Origin: Azospirillum melinis
GTDB lineage: Bacteria > Pseudomonadota > Alphaproteobacteria > Azospirillales > Azospirillaceae
Direction of reading: 5' to 3'
NCBI RefSeq assembly: GCF_013340935.1
Contig: NZ_WHOS01000013.1
Span: forward strand, 1-64,000
DNA length: 64,000 bases
The notes under the pieces were generated by a model, which had not been told where the DNA came from, made no database searches, and worked only from the letters and a program-made list of their open reading frames with translations. Below are positions 41,956 to 49,858 of this stretch, one piece after another (position 1 is the stretch's first letter; the number at the start of each line of letters is the position of its first letter). The position numbers were made by a program, and so were the translations under genes.

Positions 41956-41987
41956 TCCGCATAGCGGATCTTCGGCAGGTTCTGCCG
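41956..41987. other. Two short hairpins in the intra-operon gap
   Basis: TCCGC-ATA-GCGGA (41956-41968) and CGGCAG-GTT-CTGCCG (41973-41987) sit in the 159-nt gap between the creatininase-type and monooxygenase genes. Neither is followed by a T-run. They may stabilise or separate the message for the highly expressed monooxygenase. Confidence 0.4.
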
Positions 41988-42052
41988 GCGGCTTCATGAC
42001 AAGCTTTCAATCACCGAAGAGGTATCCCAAACAAACCCGAGAGGGCATCCAA

Positions 42053-43192
42053 ATGGCAGTCAAGTTCGGCTTCTGGTCCGAGCAGGAAACTCTGGTCGGA
42101 CAAAGCTATTCGCGCCGGCTTCATGAGCTTGTCGAAGAGGCGGTGTTTGCTGAGAAGATGGGGTTCGACATCGTCAGCCTGTCCGAACAGCATGTCGCCT
42201 TGGGCGGGATCTCCAGCTCGGCTCCAGAAGTCGTGTATGGCTACCTCGCGGCGGTCACGTCCCGCATCCGGCTGAGGCCGGCGGTTTCGCTGATGCCCAA
42301 GAAGATCAACCACGCGCTGCGCACGGCGGAACGTGCCGCCGTCACCGACATCCTGTCCAACGGCCGCATGGAGCTGTATTGCGGCCGCGCGAATACCACC
42401 ATCGCCATGCGCGCCTTCAATGTGGAGCCCGCGGAAACGCTTGAGCAGATGGAAGAGGGGATTGCGCTGATCCGCGAAGCCTTCAGCAAGGACATCTTCA
42501 CCTTCGAGGGCAAGCATTACCAGGTTCCACCGCGCATGCTGGTGCCGAAGCCGGTCCAGAAGCCCTATCCGCTGATGGGCATCGCGGCGACCAGCGAGCG
42601 CAGCCATGTCTGGGCGGCCCGTCAGGGGCTCGCCGTCCTCAGCCACACGCTGTACCAGGGCTGGGACGCCCAGGCGAAGATGGTCGAAGCCTACCGGTCG
42701 AACTGGCAGCAGGATCCGAACGGCCCGCTCGACCGTCCGCGTCTCGGCATGCCGGTGTTCCTCGGGATCGCCGAAACCGATCAGGCGGCGAAGGACATCT
42801 ATGCCGAGCCGCTGATGCAGTACGCCCGCATCTCGACCGATGCCTATCCGCGGCTGGCGAAGATCGCCGACGATTATGCCTACATGGGGGAAGGGCTGGA
42901 AGCGCTCCAGCGCGCGGCCACCGACTGGGATTATCTCCTGAACGACTCCGCCAGTCTGGTTTGCGGCAGCCCGGATACGGTCATCCGCCAGTTGGAACGC
43001 TTCATCGAGACCGGCGCCGAAGAAATCCTGTTCCACATCGACTCTGTTTCGCACGCCGAGATCATGAAGGCCATCGAACTGGTCGGACGCTACGTCATCC
43101 CGCATTTCAACGACCGCAACAATGTGGTGCGTCCGACCGACGAGATCCTCGACCAGATCCGCAGGATGCGGACGGTGAAAGCCTCGGCCTGA
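42053..43192 (+). CDS. Luciferase-like (LLM class) flavin-dependent monooxygenase
   Basis: 379-residue bacterial-luciferase-family TIM-barrel oxygenase. Recognisable elements are VKFGFWSEQE at the start, GFDIVSLSEQHVALGG (about 36-51), VTSRIRLRPAVSLMP, ILSNGRMELYCGRANT (about 102-117) and LVCGSPDTVI near residue 305. Such enzymes use reduced FMN delivered by a separate reductase, here encoded at 47152 in the same operon. Typical reactions are Baeyer-Villiger oxidation, hydroxylation or C-N/C-S cleavage of small organics. An F420-dependent role is possible in general, but the flavin reductase and RibB neighbours favour FMN. GAGAGG 8 nt upstream sets ATG 42053. Confidence 0.92.
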   Translation: MAVKFGFWSEQETLVGQSYSRRLHELVEEAVFAEKMGFDIVSLSEQHVALGGISSSAPEVVYGYLAAVTSRIRLRPAVSLMPKKINHALRTAERAAVTDILSNGRMELYCGRANTTIAMRAFNVEPAETLEQMEEGIALIREAFSKDIFTFEGKHYQVPPRMLVPKPVQKPYPLMGIAATSERSHVWAARQGLAVLSHTLYQGWDAQAKMVEAYRSNWQQDPNGPLDRPRLGMPVFLGIAETDQAAKDIYAEPLMQYARISTDAYPRLAKIADDYAYMGEGLEALQRAATDWDYLLNDSASLVCGSPDTVIRQLERFIETGAEEILFHIDSVSHAEIMKAIELVGRYVIPHFNDRNNVVRPTDEILDQIRRMRTVKASA

Positions 43193-43224
43193 TCCCCTCT
43201 CGACCGATCTGAAGAGAGTCTCAT

Positions 43225-44013
43225 ATGACCGACAAGACCTATAGGGGCCTGCTCGTCGAGAAACGCGCGAGCGGCGTGGCCATCGTCACGCTGAACCGGC
43301 CGGAAATCCTCAACGCCATCGACTGGCCGATGCATTCCGCGCTCGAAGAGCTGTTCGCGGACCTCGACAACGACCGGGCGGTCAAGGCCGTCGTCCTGAC
43401 CGGTGCGGGTCGCGGTTTCTGCTCCGGCGGCGATCAGAATGCGCTCGATGACACTCTTGGGCCGATTTCACCCACCCGTTCCGGGCGCCATCTCATCCGC
43501 AACATGCTCGAGCTGGAATGCCCGCTGATCGCCGCGGTCAACGGCGTCGCCGTCGGGCTGGGCGCCACGCTCGCCCTGTTCTGCGATGTCGTCTTCGCCG
43601 AGCCCGCTGCCCGCTTCGCCGACACGCATGTGACGGCCGGCGTCGTCGCCGGAGACGGCGGTGCGGTGATCTGGCCGCTGCTTCTGGGGCCGGTGCGGGC
43701 AAAGCATTATCTGATGACCGGCGACTTCATTTCGGCGGAGGAGGCGGCAGCGGCCGGCATGATCAACAGGGTCGTGCCGGAAGGAACCGTCGTCGGGCAT
43801 GCGGTCCGCTACGCCGAGATGCTGGCATCCGGCCCCCGCGACGCCATCGTCTGGACCAAATACGCCGTCAACAAGCTGATCAAGGAGCAGATGCACCTTA
43901 ATCTCGACACGGCCATGGCGCACGAGATGCTCACCTTCCACAGCCCGGAGCGCAAGGAGGCCGTCGCCGCCTTCCGCGAGAAGCGCAAACGCTTTGCAGA
44001 AGGCGGCAATTGA
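43225..44013 (+). CDS. Enoyl-CoA hydratase/isomerase family protein lacking hydratase acids
   Basis: 262-residue crotonase-fold protein. It has the oxyanion-hole segment GFCSGGDQNAL (about 70) and NGVAVGLGATL. Both glutamates of true hydratases are replaced: Thr at the first site (LGATL) and Asp at the second (FADTHVTAG). It therefore probably catalyses another crotonase reaction, such as isomerisation, hydrolysis or C-C cleavage of a CoA ester. It follows the monooxygenase by 32 nt and its stop is 1 nt before the acyl-CoA synthetase start. Ribosome site GAGAG upstream of ATG 43225. Confidence 0.88.
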   Translation: MTDKTYRGLLVEKRASGVAIVTLNRPEILNAIDWPMHSALEELFADLDNDRAVKAVVLTGAGRGFCSGGDQNALDDTLGPISPTRSGRHLIRNMLELECPLIAAVNGVAVGLGATLALFCDVVFAEPAARFADTHVTAGVVAGDGGAVIWPLLLGPVRAKHYLMTGDFISAEEAAAAGMINRVVPEGTVVGHAVRYAEMLASGPRDAIVWTKYAVNKLIKEQMHLNLDTAMAHEMLTFHSPERKEAVAAFREKRKRFAEGGN

Positions 44014-44014
44014 G

Positions 44015-45925
44015 ATGGGCGGGCCACAATCCTTTGTACCGCCCGTCCTGCCCTCAACTGCCGCATCCGCCATCGACCCTCCACCGGCGGCGCATGAGGA
44101 CGCGACGCTGCCGTCGCTGCTGCGCGACCGCCGGGACGGCAGGGGCGAGGCCGTGGCGTTCTTCCAGAAGCGTGCCGGCACGTGGCACGCCACGACCTGG
44201 GGTGAATTCGCCAGGGACGTTGCGGCGCTTTCGCGTGCCCTCCTCGATCATGGTCTGGAGAGGGGGGACCACGTCGCCATCATGGGCGACATCTCGCAGG
44301 ACTGGGTGATCGCCTACATGGCGACGGTCTGTGCCGGCGGCGTGGCGGTCGGGATCTATTTCACCTCTTCGACGGAGGAGGTGGAGTATTTCCTGGAGGA
44401 CTCGGGAAGCAAATTCGCCTTCGTCGCCGGAGAGAAGGAACTCGCCGTCCTTCTTCGCAGCCGGCAGGCGGAGACCTTGAAGAAGATCGTGGTCTTCGAT
44501 CCGGCGGTTCCGTCATCGAAGAATGTCGTCTCGCTGCCGCGGTTTTCCGCCTCGCCGTCGTCCGATTGTTCGTCGCTGCTCGACGAGCAGGCCGGCAAGG
44601 CGCGGGCGGAAGACAATGCCAGCATCGTCTACACCTCCGGCACGACCGGCAATCCCAAGGGCGCGATCCTCACCCACCGGTCGCTGATCGAGGGGCTGAT
44701 GACCATCCGGGGCTTTTGCCCGGCGCTTTTCCGCGAACCCCAGCGGGTGGTCGTCCATCTCCCCCTCTCCCATGTCGTCGGGCTCGGGCAGGGCATCGTT
44801 CTTCCTCTCATCAGCGAGGTCACGCCCTATTTCGGCGAGACCGGAGCGGATTTCGCGACGACGATCCGCGACGTGAGGCCGACCTATTGGATGGCGCCGC
44901 CGCGCTTCTATCAACGCTATGCCGCCGAACTGATCAGCAGGATCAATGCGTCGGCCACGGTCGGCAGGAAATCCTACCGCTTCGCGATGTCCATCGCCCA
45001 GAAGGCGCTGGCGGACCGGCAGGCGGACGGCCCGGACGATCCCTTTCTCCAGGCGCTTTTCGCAACCTGCCGCGACCGGGTCTTCCTGCCGCTCCTGGCG
45101 GAGATCGGGCTCGATCAGCTGAGATATCCCTACACCGCCTCCGCGCCGATGCCGCCGGACGTCGTGAAGCTGTGGCAGACCTGGGGGGTGAACCTCAAGG
45201 AGGTCTACGGGCAGACCGAACTGGTCGGAGCGAACACCGGACAGATACGGGACTGGTCGAAGCCCGGCACCATCGGCGTTCCGATTGCCGATCCGCGCTG
45301 GAAGACGAGGATCGCCGGCGACGGCGAAATGCTGGTGACGGGACCCGGCCTGTTCACGGGCTACCTGAACAAGCCCGACGACACGCTGGAGGCACTGCGC
45401 GACGGATGGCTCCACACCGGCGACATCGTCGAGGTCCGGCCCGATGGCCAGCTGGCGATCATCGACCGGAAGAAGGAGATCATCAACACCTCCGGCGGCA
45501 AGTCGATCAGTCCGGCGCAGATCGAGAACGAGTTGCGGCGAAGCCCCTACATCTCGGAAGCCGCGGTTTGCGGCGACGGGCGGAAATACCTCGTGGCGCT
45601 GATCGAGGTCGACCGCATCGCGATGACCGACTGGGTGAAGGGGCGGAATGAAACGATCACCGACTACGCGGATTTCTGTTCGTCGGAAGCGGTCATCCAC
45701 CTGATCGAGGGGGAGGTCGCCAAGGCGAACCAGAGGCTGGCGCCCGTCGAGCAGATAAAGTCGTTCCGCATCCTTCCCGAAGAGCTGTCGGCGGAAAACG
45801 GCGTCATGACGGCGACCCGGAAAAAGCGGCGCAAGGTGCTGAACGAGCGTTACGCGGCGCTGATCGATTCGCTCTACGACGACTCCGAGGATTCGCTGAT
45901 CCGTCAGGCGCTGTCCAACCTGTGA
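44015..45925 (+). CDS. AMP-forming long-chain-type acyl-CoA synthetase
   Basis: 636-residue adenylate-forming ligase of the long-chain (FadD15/ACSL-like) branch, longer than the ligase at 16404. The P-loop is SIVYTSGTTGNPKG (about 207-220), the A5 motif VYGQTEL, and GWLHTGDIVEVRPDGQ and IIDRKKEIINTSGGK form the hinge region. The C-terminal domain ends in a basic TRKKRRK stretch bearing the likely catalytic lysine. It activates the carboxylate substrate or product of the operon. Members of this branch handle bulky hydrophobic acids (fatty acids, steroid or terpenoid acids), which agrees with the DUF1302 outer-membrane protein downstream. Start ATG 44015 follows AGAAGGCGG. Confidence 0.92.
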   Translation: MGGPQSFVPPVLPSTAASAIDPPPAAHEDATLPSLLRDRRDGRGEAVAFFQKRAGTWHATTWGEFARDVAALSRALLDHGLERGDHVAIMGDISQDWVIAYMATVCAGGVAVGIYFTSSTEEVEYFLEDSGSKFAFVAGEKELAVLLRSRQAETLKKIVVFDPAVPSSKNVVSLPRFSASPSSDCSSLLDEQAGKARAEDNASIVYTSGTTGNPKGAILTHRSLIEGLMTIRGFCPALFREPQRVVVHLPLSHVVGLGQGIVLPLISEVTPYFGETGADFATTIRDVRPTYWMAPPRFYQRYAAELISRINASATVGRKSYRFAMSIAQKALADRQADGPDDPFLQALFATCRDRVFLPLLAEIGLDQLRYPYTASAPMPPDVVKLWQTWGVNLKEVYGQTELVGANTGQIRDWSKPGTIGVPIADPRWKTRIAGDGEMLVTGPGLFTGYLNKPDDTLEALRDGWLHTGDIVEVRPDGQLAIIDRKKEIINTSGGKSISPAQIENELRRSPYISEAAVCGDGRKYLVALIEVDRIAMTDWVKGRNETITDYADFCSSEAVIHLIEGEVAKANQRLAPVEQIKSFRILPEELSAENGVMTATRKKRRKVLNERYAALIDSLYDDSEDSLIRQALSNL

Positions 45926-45946
45926 TGCGGTGATCGGAGGAAGATC

Positions 45947-47074
45947 ATGACGATGCTGCCCTGCACCCCACGCCATCCATTCCTGTCTTCGACGGCGGAG
46001 ATCATCGAAGAGGCCCGCAACGGCCGGATGTTCATCCTCGTCGATGACGAGGATCGCGAGAACGAGGGCGATCTGGTGATCCCGGCGCAGATGGCGACGC
46101 CCGAGGCGATCAACTTCATGGCGTCGCATGGCAGGGGCCTGATCTGTCTGGCGCTCGGCAAGGAGCGGATCGACCAGCTCGGCCTCCGATTGATGAGCGC
46201 GGAGAACGGCACCCGCCACCGGACGGCCTTCACCGTTTCCATCGAGGCGCGCGAGGGGGTGTCCACCGGCATCTCCGCGGCGGACCGTGCGCGGACGGTG
46301 GCGGTTGCAATCGACGCGGCCAGGGGACCGGACCATATCGTCTCGCCGGGCCACATATTTCCCCTGGTTGCACGGCCCGGCGGCGTGCTGGTCCGTGCCG
46401 GCCACACCGAGGCGGCGGTGGATGTCGCGCGCCTTGCCGGACTCAACCCGTCGGGCGTGATCTGCGAGATCATGAAGGAGGACGGGACGATGGCCCGCCT
46501 CGACGACCTCGTCGCCTTCGCCCGGCGCCACGGGCTCAAGATCGGCACGATCCGCGACCTGATCGCCTTCCGCCGCCGCCACGATCATGGGGTCGAGCGT
46601 GTCGTCACCACGAAATTCGACAGCCGATGGGGCGGCGAGTGGAGCGCCATCACCTTCCGCATCGAGGCAATCGGGACGGAAGCGATTGCGCTGGTGAAGG
46701 GCGTGATCGACGAGAGGCCGACCCTGGTGCGCATGCATGCGCTGGACATCCTGTCGGACGTGCTCGGCCAGACCGGCGACCGCGGCGACATCGTCGCCCG
46801 GTCCATGCAGGAGATCGCCGCCGAAGGGAGGGGCGTGATCGTGCTGTTCAACCGCGATGTAGCGCTCTCGCAGCTTCTTCGGGTGAAGGCAGGGGAGCCG
46901 TACGTCGACAAGGCGGAACTGCGCAATTATGGCGTCGGCGCCCAGGTCCTCGCGGATCTCGGCATTCACGACATGATCCTCCTGTCCAACTCGCAGCATG
47001 TCCCGGTGGCACTGCGGGGCTATGGCCTGAACATCGTGGAGCACCGGATGCTGCCGGTCACCCCTGCCCCGTAG
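45947..47074 (+). CDS. ribB: 3,4-dihydroxy-2-butanone-4-phosphate synthase (RibB) with degenerate RibA domain
   Basis: 375-residue RibBA-type protein. The N-terminal RibB half (about 15-215) is complete, with FILVDDEDRENEGDL (acidic metal/substrate motif) and RAGHTEAA (catalytic His-Thr-Glu). The C-terminal half aligns with GTP cyclohydrolase II but has lost the three zinc cysteines: after LVRMH there is ALDILSD where C-x-T is expected, and no Cys follows. It should therefore make the four-carbon riboflavin precursor but not open GTP. Such RibBX-like proteins are known in alphaproteobacteria. Its place between an acyl-CoA synthetase and a flavin reductase suggests a dedicated flavin supply for the operon's monooxygenase. 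Confidence 0.9.
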   Translation: MTMLPCTPRHPFLSSTAEIIEEARNGRMFILVDDEDRENEGDLVIPAQMATPEAINFMASHGRGLICLALGKERIDQLGLRLMSAENGTRHRTAFTVSIEAREGVSTGISAADRARTVAVAIDAARGPDHIVSPGHIFPLVARPGGVLVRAGHTEAAVDVARLAGLNPSGVICEIMKEDGTMARLDDLVAFARRHGLKIGTIRDLIAFRRRHDHGVERVVTTKFDSRWGGEWSAITFRIEAIGTEAIALVKGVIDERPTLVRMHALDILSDVLGQTGDRGDIVARSMQEIAAEGRGVIVLFNRDVALSQLLRVKAGEPYVDKAELRNYGVGAQVLADLGIHDMILLSNSQHVPVALRGYGLNIVEHRMLPVTPAP

Positions 47075-47151
47075 CGCAGCGTCCACACAGGTGCCGGACG
47101 GCCACGCGGTGCCGGCGGCATGCCCTTCCACCGCCTTGCGTGAGGTTCACC

Positions 47152-47682
47152 ATGTCAGGACAAGATTTTTCCGTTGCGGAACATGTGGAGACGGCCGTTT
47201 TCAAAAATGCGTTGCGGGCCATTGTGGGGTCGGTGTCGATCGTGGCGTCGGGCCAGGGTGACGACAGGCGTGGCCTGACCGTCACCGCCGCGGTTTCCCT
47301 GTGCGTCGATCCGCCGATGGTGCTTGCCTGCATCAACCGCAGTGCCGAGGCCCACGACGTCATTCTCCGGACCGGCGCCTTTTCCTGGAACGTCCTGTCC
47401 ACCGATCAGATCCCGCTGGCGGAACGCTTCGCGGCGATGGACGGCAGCAAGGGCGCCTCCCGCTTCTCCCCCGCAGACTGGGGCGAGAGGTTCACCGGGG
47501 TTCCGGTCCTTCTGCAATCCGTTTGCAGCTTCGATTGCAGACTGCAGGACAGCGTGGAAGCCGCCACCCATACGATCATGATCGGTGCCGTTGTCGGCCA
47601 GACCCTCAATCAGGACAAGGTCCCGCTGATTTACTCATCGGGCAGGTTCGGCCGAATCGAACATTTTGAATCCGACAAATAG
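47152..47682 (+). CDS. Flavin reductase-like domain protein (NAD(P)H:FMN reductase)
   Basis: 176-residue single-domain flavin reductase of the HpaC/ActVB type, split-barrel fold. Conserved elements are VGSVSIVASGQGDDRRGLT (about 24-42), VDPPMVLACINRSAEAHD (about 54-71) and FSWNVLSTDQ (about 79-88). It supplies reduced FMN by diffusion to the LLM monooxygenase encoded 4 kb upstream in the same operon. ATG 47152 follows GTGAGG. The gene ends in a weak terminator-like stem (47669-47690), so the operon may be partly attenuated before the transport genes. Confidence 0.9.
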   Translation: MSGQDFSVAEHVETAVFKNALRAIVGSVSIVASGQGDDRRGLTVTAAVSLCVDPPMVLACINRSAEAHDVILRTGAFSWNVLSTDQIPLAERFAAMDGSKGASRFSPADWGERFTGVPVLLQSVCSFDCRLQDSVEAATHTIMIGAVVGQTLNQDKVPLIYSSGRFGRIEHFESDK

Positions 47683-47690
47683 AACGGATT
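47669..47690 (+). terminator. Weak stem-loop at the end of the flavin reductase gene
   Basis: AATCCG (47669-47674) pairs with CGGATT (47685-47690) across the stop codon, followed by TTCC; a T-rich run (47710-47722) comes further on. Too short to be confident of termination; it could attenuate transcription into the transport genes. Confidence 0.35.
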
Positions 47691-47800
47691 TTCCGCGTTC
47701 CTAACGTCGCATTTTTTATTTTGTCCGGTGGCGAATCCTGTCTTCCGCAAGGGGAGAGGGATATTCGAAGGAGAGCCTTGTCGCTCCACCCCCGGATGCG

Positions 47801-47822
47801 ATTGCCCTGCATCAGGGGCAAT
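47801..47822. other. Hairpin in the leader of the DUF1302 gene
   Basis: ATTGCCC (47801-47807) pairs with GGGCAAT (47816-47822) around an 8-nt loop in the 247-nt gap before the outer-membrane protein gene. No coding frame is credible in the gap. The AT-rich 47690-47722 stretch may carry a promoter. Confidence 0.4.
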
Positions 47823-47929
47823 GCCGAGTTCTTTCAAGCAAAAATGGAAGACCAAACCCTGGCCCGTCCGGAAAGATCGGGGAAGGACTTCCTTGTCTCA
47901 ACTCCAATAAATCATCGCAGGGAGCAAAG

Positions 47930-49747
47930 ATGGGGGACGTAATTCTGTCGGCACCCCGTGCCGCGTGGTGGACAAGCCTCGGCATCCGCCGGAAAGCGGC
48001 GATCCTTGCCGCCTTGTCGATCTCCTGGCCGGCCCATGCCTGGGAATTCAAGGAAGGAGACTGGTCGGGGGGCATCCGGGCCGTGGTCACCGTTGGAACG
48101 GCCATCCGCGCCAGTCCCATCGACCCGTCGCTGGTTCCCGCCGGTGACGGCGCACGGCTCCGGCTTGACCATGCGGCGCCGGGCGGCGTCAATTCCGACG
48201 ACGGGAACCTGAACTATCGCAGGGGAGACCCGGTTTCCACCGTCGCCAAGGGGCTGGTCGATTTCGAAGCCAACAATGCCGACGGCTGGGGCGTCTTCAC
48301 CCGCGTGAAGGGCTGGTACGATCACACGCTTGCCGAGGGGCATGTCGCGCTGGGCAACCTGCCGAACGATTATGCCGGCGGTCCCTTGTCCGACCGCGGC
48401 TTTTCGCAGGGCGCCAAGTTCCGCGGCATCTCCCTTGCCGATGCCTACGTCAAGGGGCAGTTCTCCGCCGGCGGGCTCCCGATCTCCGTCAAGGCGGGCC
48501 AGCAGACCGTCGAGTGGGGACCGGCCTTCACAATTCCCGGCGGCCTCCGCGACATCAATCCGCGCGACTTCGCGGCCTTGTCCCGGCCGGGCTTGCAGCC
48601 GCAGGAGGGAGCGAAGCCGTTCCTGGCGCTGTCGGGCAAGCTCGACCTCTCGGCAACCGCAAGCCTCGAAATCTTCTATCAGCTGCTGTCGGCGACATCG
48701 ACGCAGCCCGGTTGCGGAACATTCGCCGCCACCGCCGATTACGCCTCGCCGGGTTGCGACAAGGTCATGGTGTCCAATGCGTTGTCTTCCGCCGACGGGC
48801 TGGCGACCGGGCGGTTCCTGAAGCGCGGCAGCGACGGGACGGCGGGCGATGCCGGCCAGTTCGGCATCGGCGGCTCCTATCTGGTGCCGGACATCGGCAC
48901 CCGGTTTTCGCTCCACTTCACCAACATTCACTCCCGGACCGGCTATGTCGAGGCCGACCGGACCGGCCGGAGCGGCGCCATCGTCCTGCCGGGAGATCCG
49001 GACGGTTTGAACCCGGCCTATCGCTTCCAGTACCCCAAGAACATCAGAATGCTGTCCGGCAGCTTCGCCACCAGCGTTCCCGCGATGAAACTGCGGGTCG
49101 CCGGCGAACTCGACCATAAATTCAACCAACCGCTCGCCTTCAACGCCCCCGATCTTTTGCAGGCGGCCGTGAGCGAAACCGGGGTGCTGGCGCGGGATTT
49201 CGCCCTGGTGCCCCGGGGCGGGCCGTTCGCCGGTTACGAGCGCTTTCACGTCACCCAGGGGCAGCTCGCCGCATCGGGCGACATCGGCAGCGTGATCGGC
49301 GGCACCCTGACCCTCGGCGGCGAGGTCGGCGCCAAATATGTCCACGATCTGCCGGACCCCAATTTCCGCCGCTATGGCCGGTCCGACATCTTCGGAACCG
49401 GCCCCAACAACGGCGTCTGCGCGGCCGGCGCCGACCCCAAGGCCTGCACCACCAAGGGCTTCGTGACGCCGTTCTCGTGGGGCTATCGCCTTCAGGCGAG
49501 CTTGAGCTATCGGGACATTCTGCCGGGGGTGACCCTCAAGCCGTCCGTCGCCTTCGCCCACGATGTCAACGGGACGTCCTATGACGGCGCGTTCAATCAG
49601 GGGCGCCAGATCCTCCGGCTCGCCCTCGATGGCACGGTCAGGGACAGCTATCTCTTCAACCTGACCTACCAGACGACCCTCGCCGGCCCCTACGACCCGC
49701 GCGCCGACCGTGACGTGTTTCTCATCAGCACGGGCGTCAAACTCTGA
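47930..49747 (+). CDS. DUF1302 family outer-membrane protein
   Basis: 605-residue protein with a basic n-region and signal peptide (residues about 22-37, ILAALSISWPAHA, cleavage before WEF). A long series of alternating amphipathic beta-strands ends in a terminal hydrophobic residue pattern (LISTGVKL), as expected of a barrel. DUF1302 proteins are encoded in gene clusters for steroid, terpenoid and alkanoate degradation and are thought to help hydrophobic substrates across the outer membrane. Placement with a long-chain-type acyl-CoA synthetase and an MFS carrier agrees. The precise cargo is not evident. A GGGAG ribosome site precedes ATG 47930. Confidence 0.88.
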   Translation: MGDVILSAPRAAWWTSLGIRRKAAILAALSISWPAHAWEFKEGDWSGGIRAVVTVGTAIRASPIDPSLVPAGDGARLRLDHAAPGGVNSDDGNLNYRRGDPVSTVAKGLVDFEANNADGWGVFTRVKGWYDHTLAEGHVALGNLPNDYAGGPLSDRGFSQGAKFRGISLADAYVKGQFSAGGLPISVKAGQQTVEWGPAFTIPGGLRDINPRDFAALSRPGLQPQEGAKPFLALSGKLDLSATASLEIFYQLLSATSTQPGCGTFAATADYASPGCDKVMVSNALSSADGLATGRFLKRGSDGTAGDAGQFGIGGSYLVPDIGTRFSLHFTNIHSRTGYVEADRTGRSGAIVLPGDPDGLNPAYRFQYPKNIRMLSGSFATSVPAMKLRVAGELDHKFNQPLAFNAPDLLQAAVSETGVLARDFALVPRGGPFAGYERFHVTQGQLAASGDIGSVIGGTLTLGGEVGAKYVHDLPDPNFRRYGRSDIFGTGPNNGVCAAGADPKACTTKGFVTPFSWGYRLQASLSYRDILPGVTLKPSVAFAHDVNGTSYDGAFNQGRQILRLALDGTVRDSYLFNLTYQTTLAGPYDPRADRDVFLISTGVKL

Positions 49748-49858
49748 CCGCATGCCGAGCCGTATGCCGGCCGCACCCATTCCCAGCACCTCCCGACACC
49801 GCGTTCCGACCGAAACCGACCCGGCCCCCCTGTGCCCGGTCTTTTTGGAGACTGCCGT

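Noticed and set aside
44513-47131. Very long antisense frame opposite the acyl-CoA synthetase and ribB
   Set aside because: Composition is that of high-GC antisense reading, with no domain or motif; the plus-strand genes have clear motifs.
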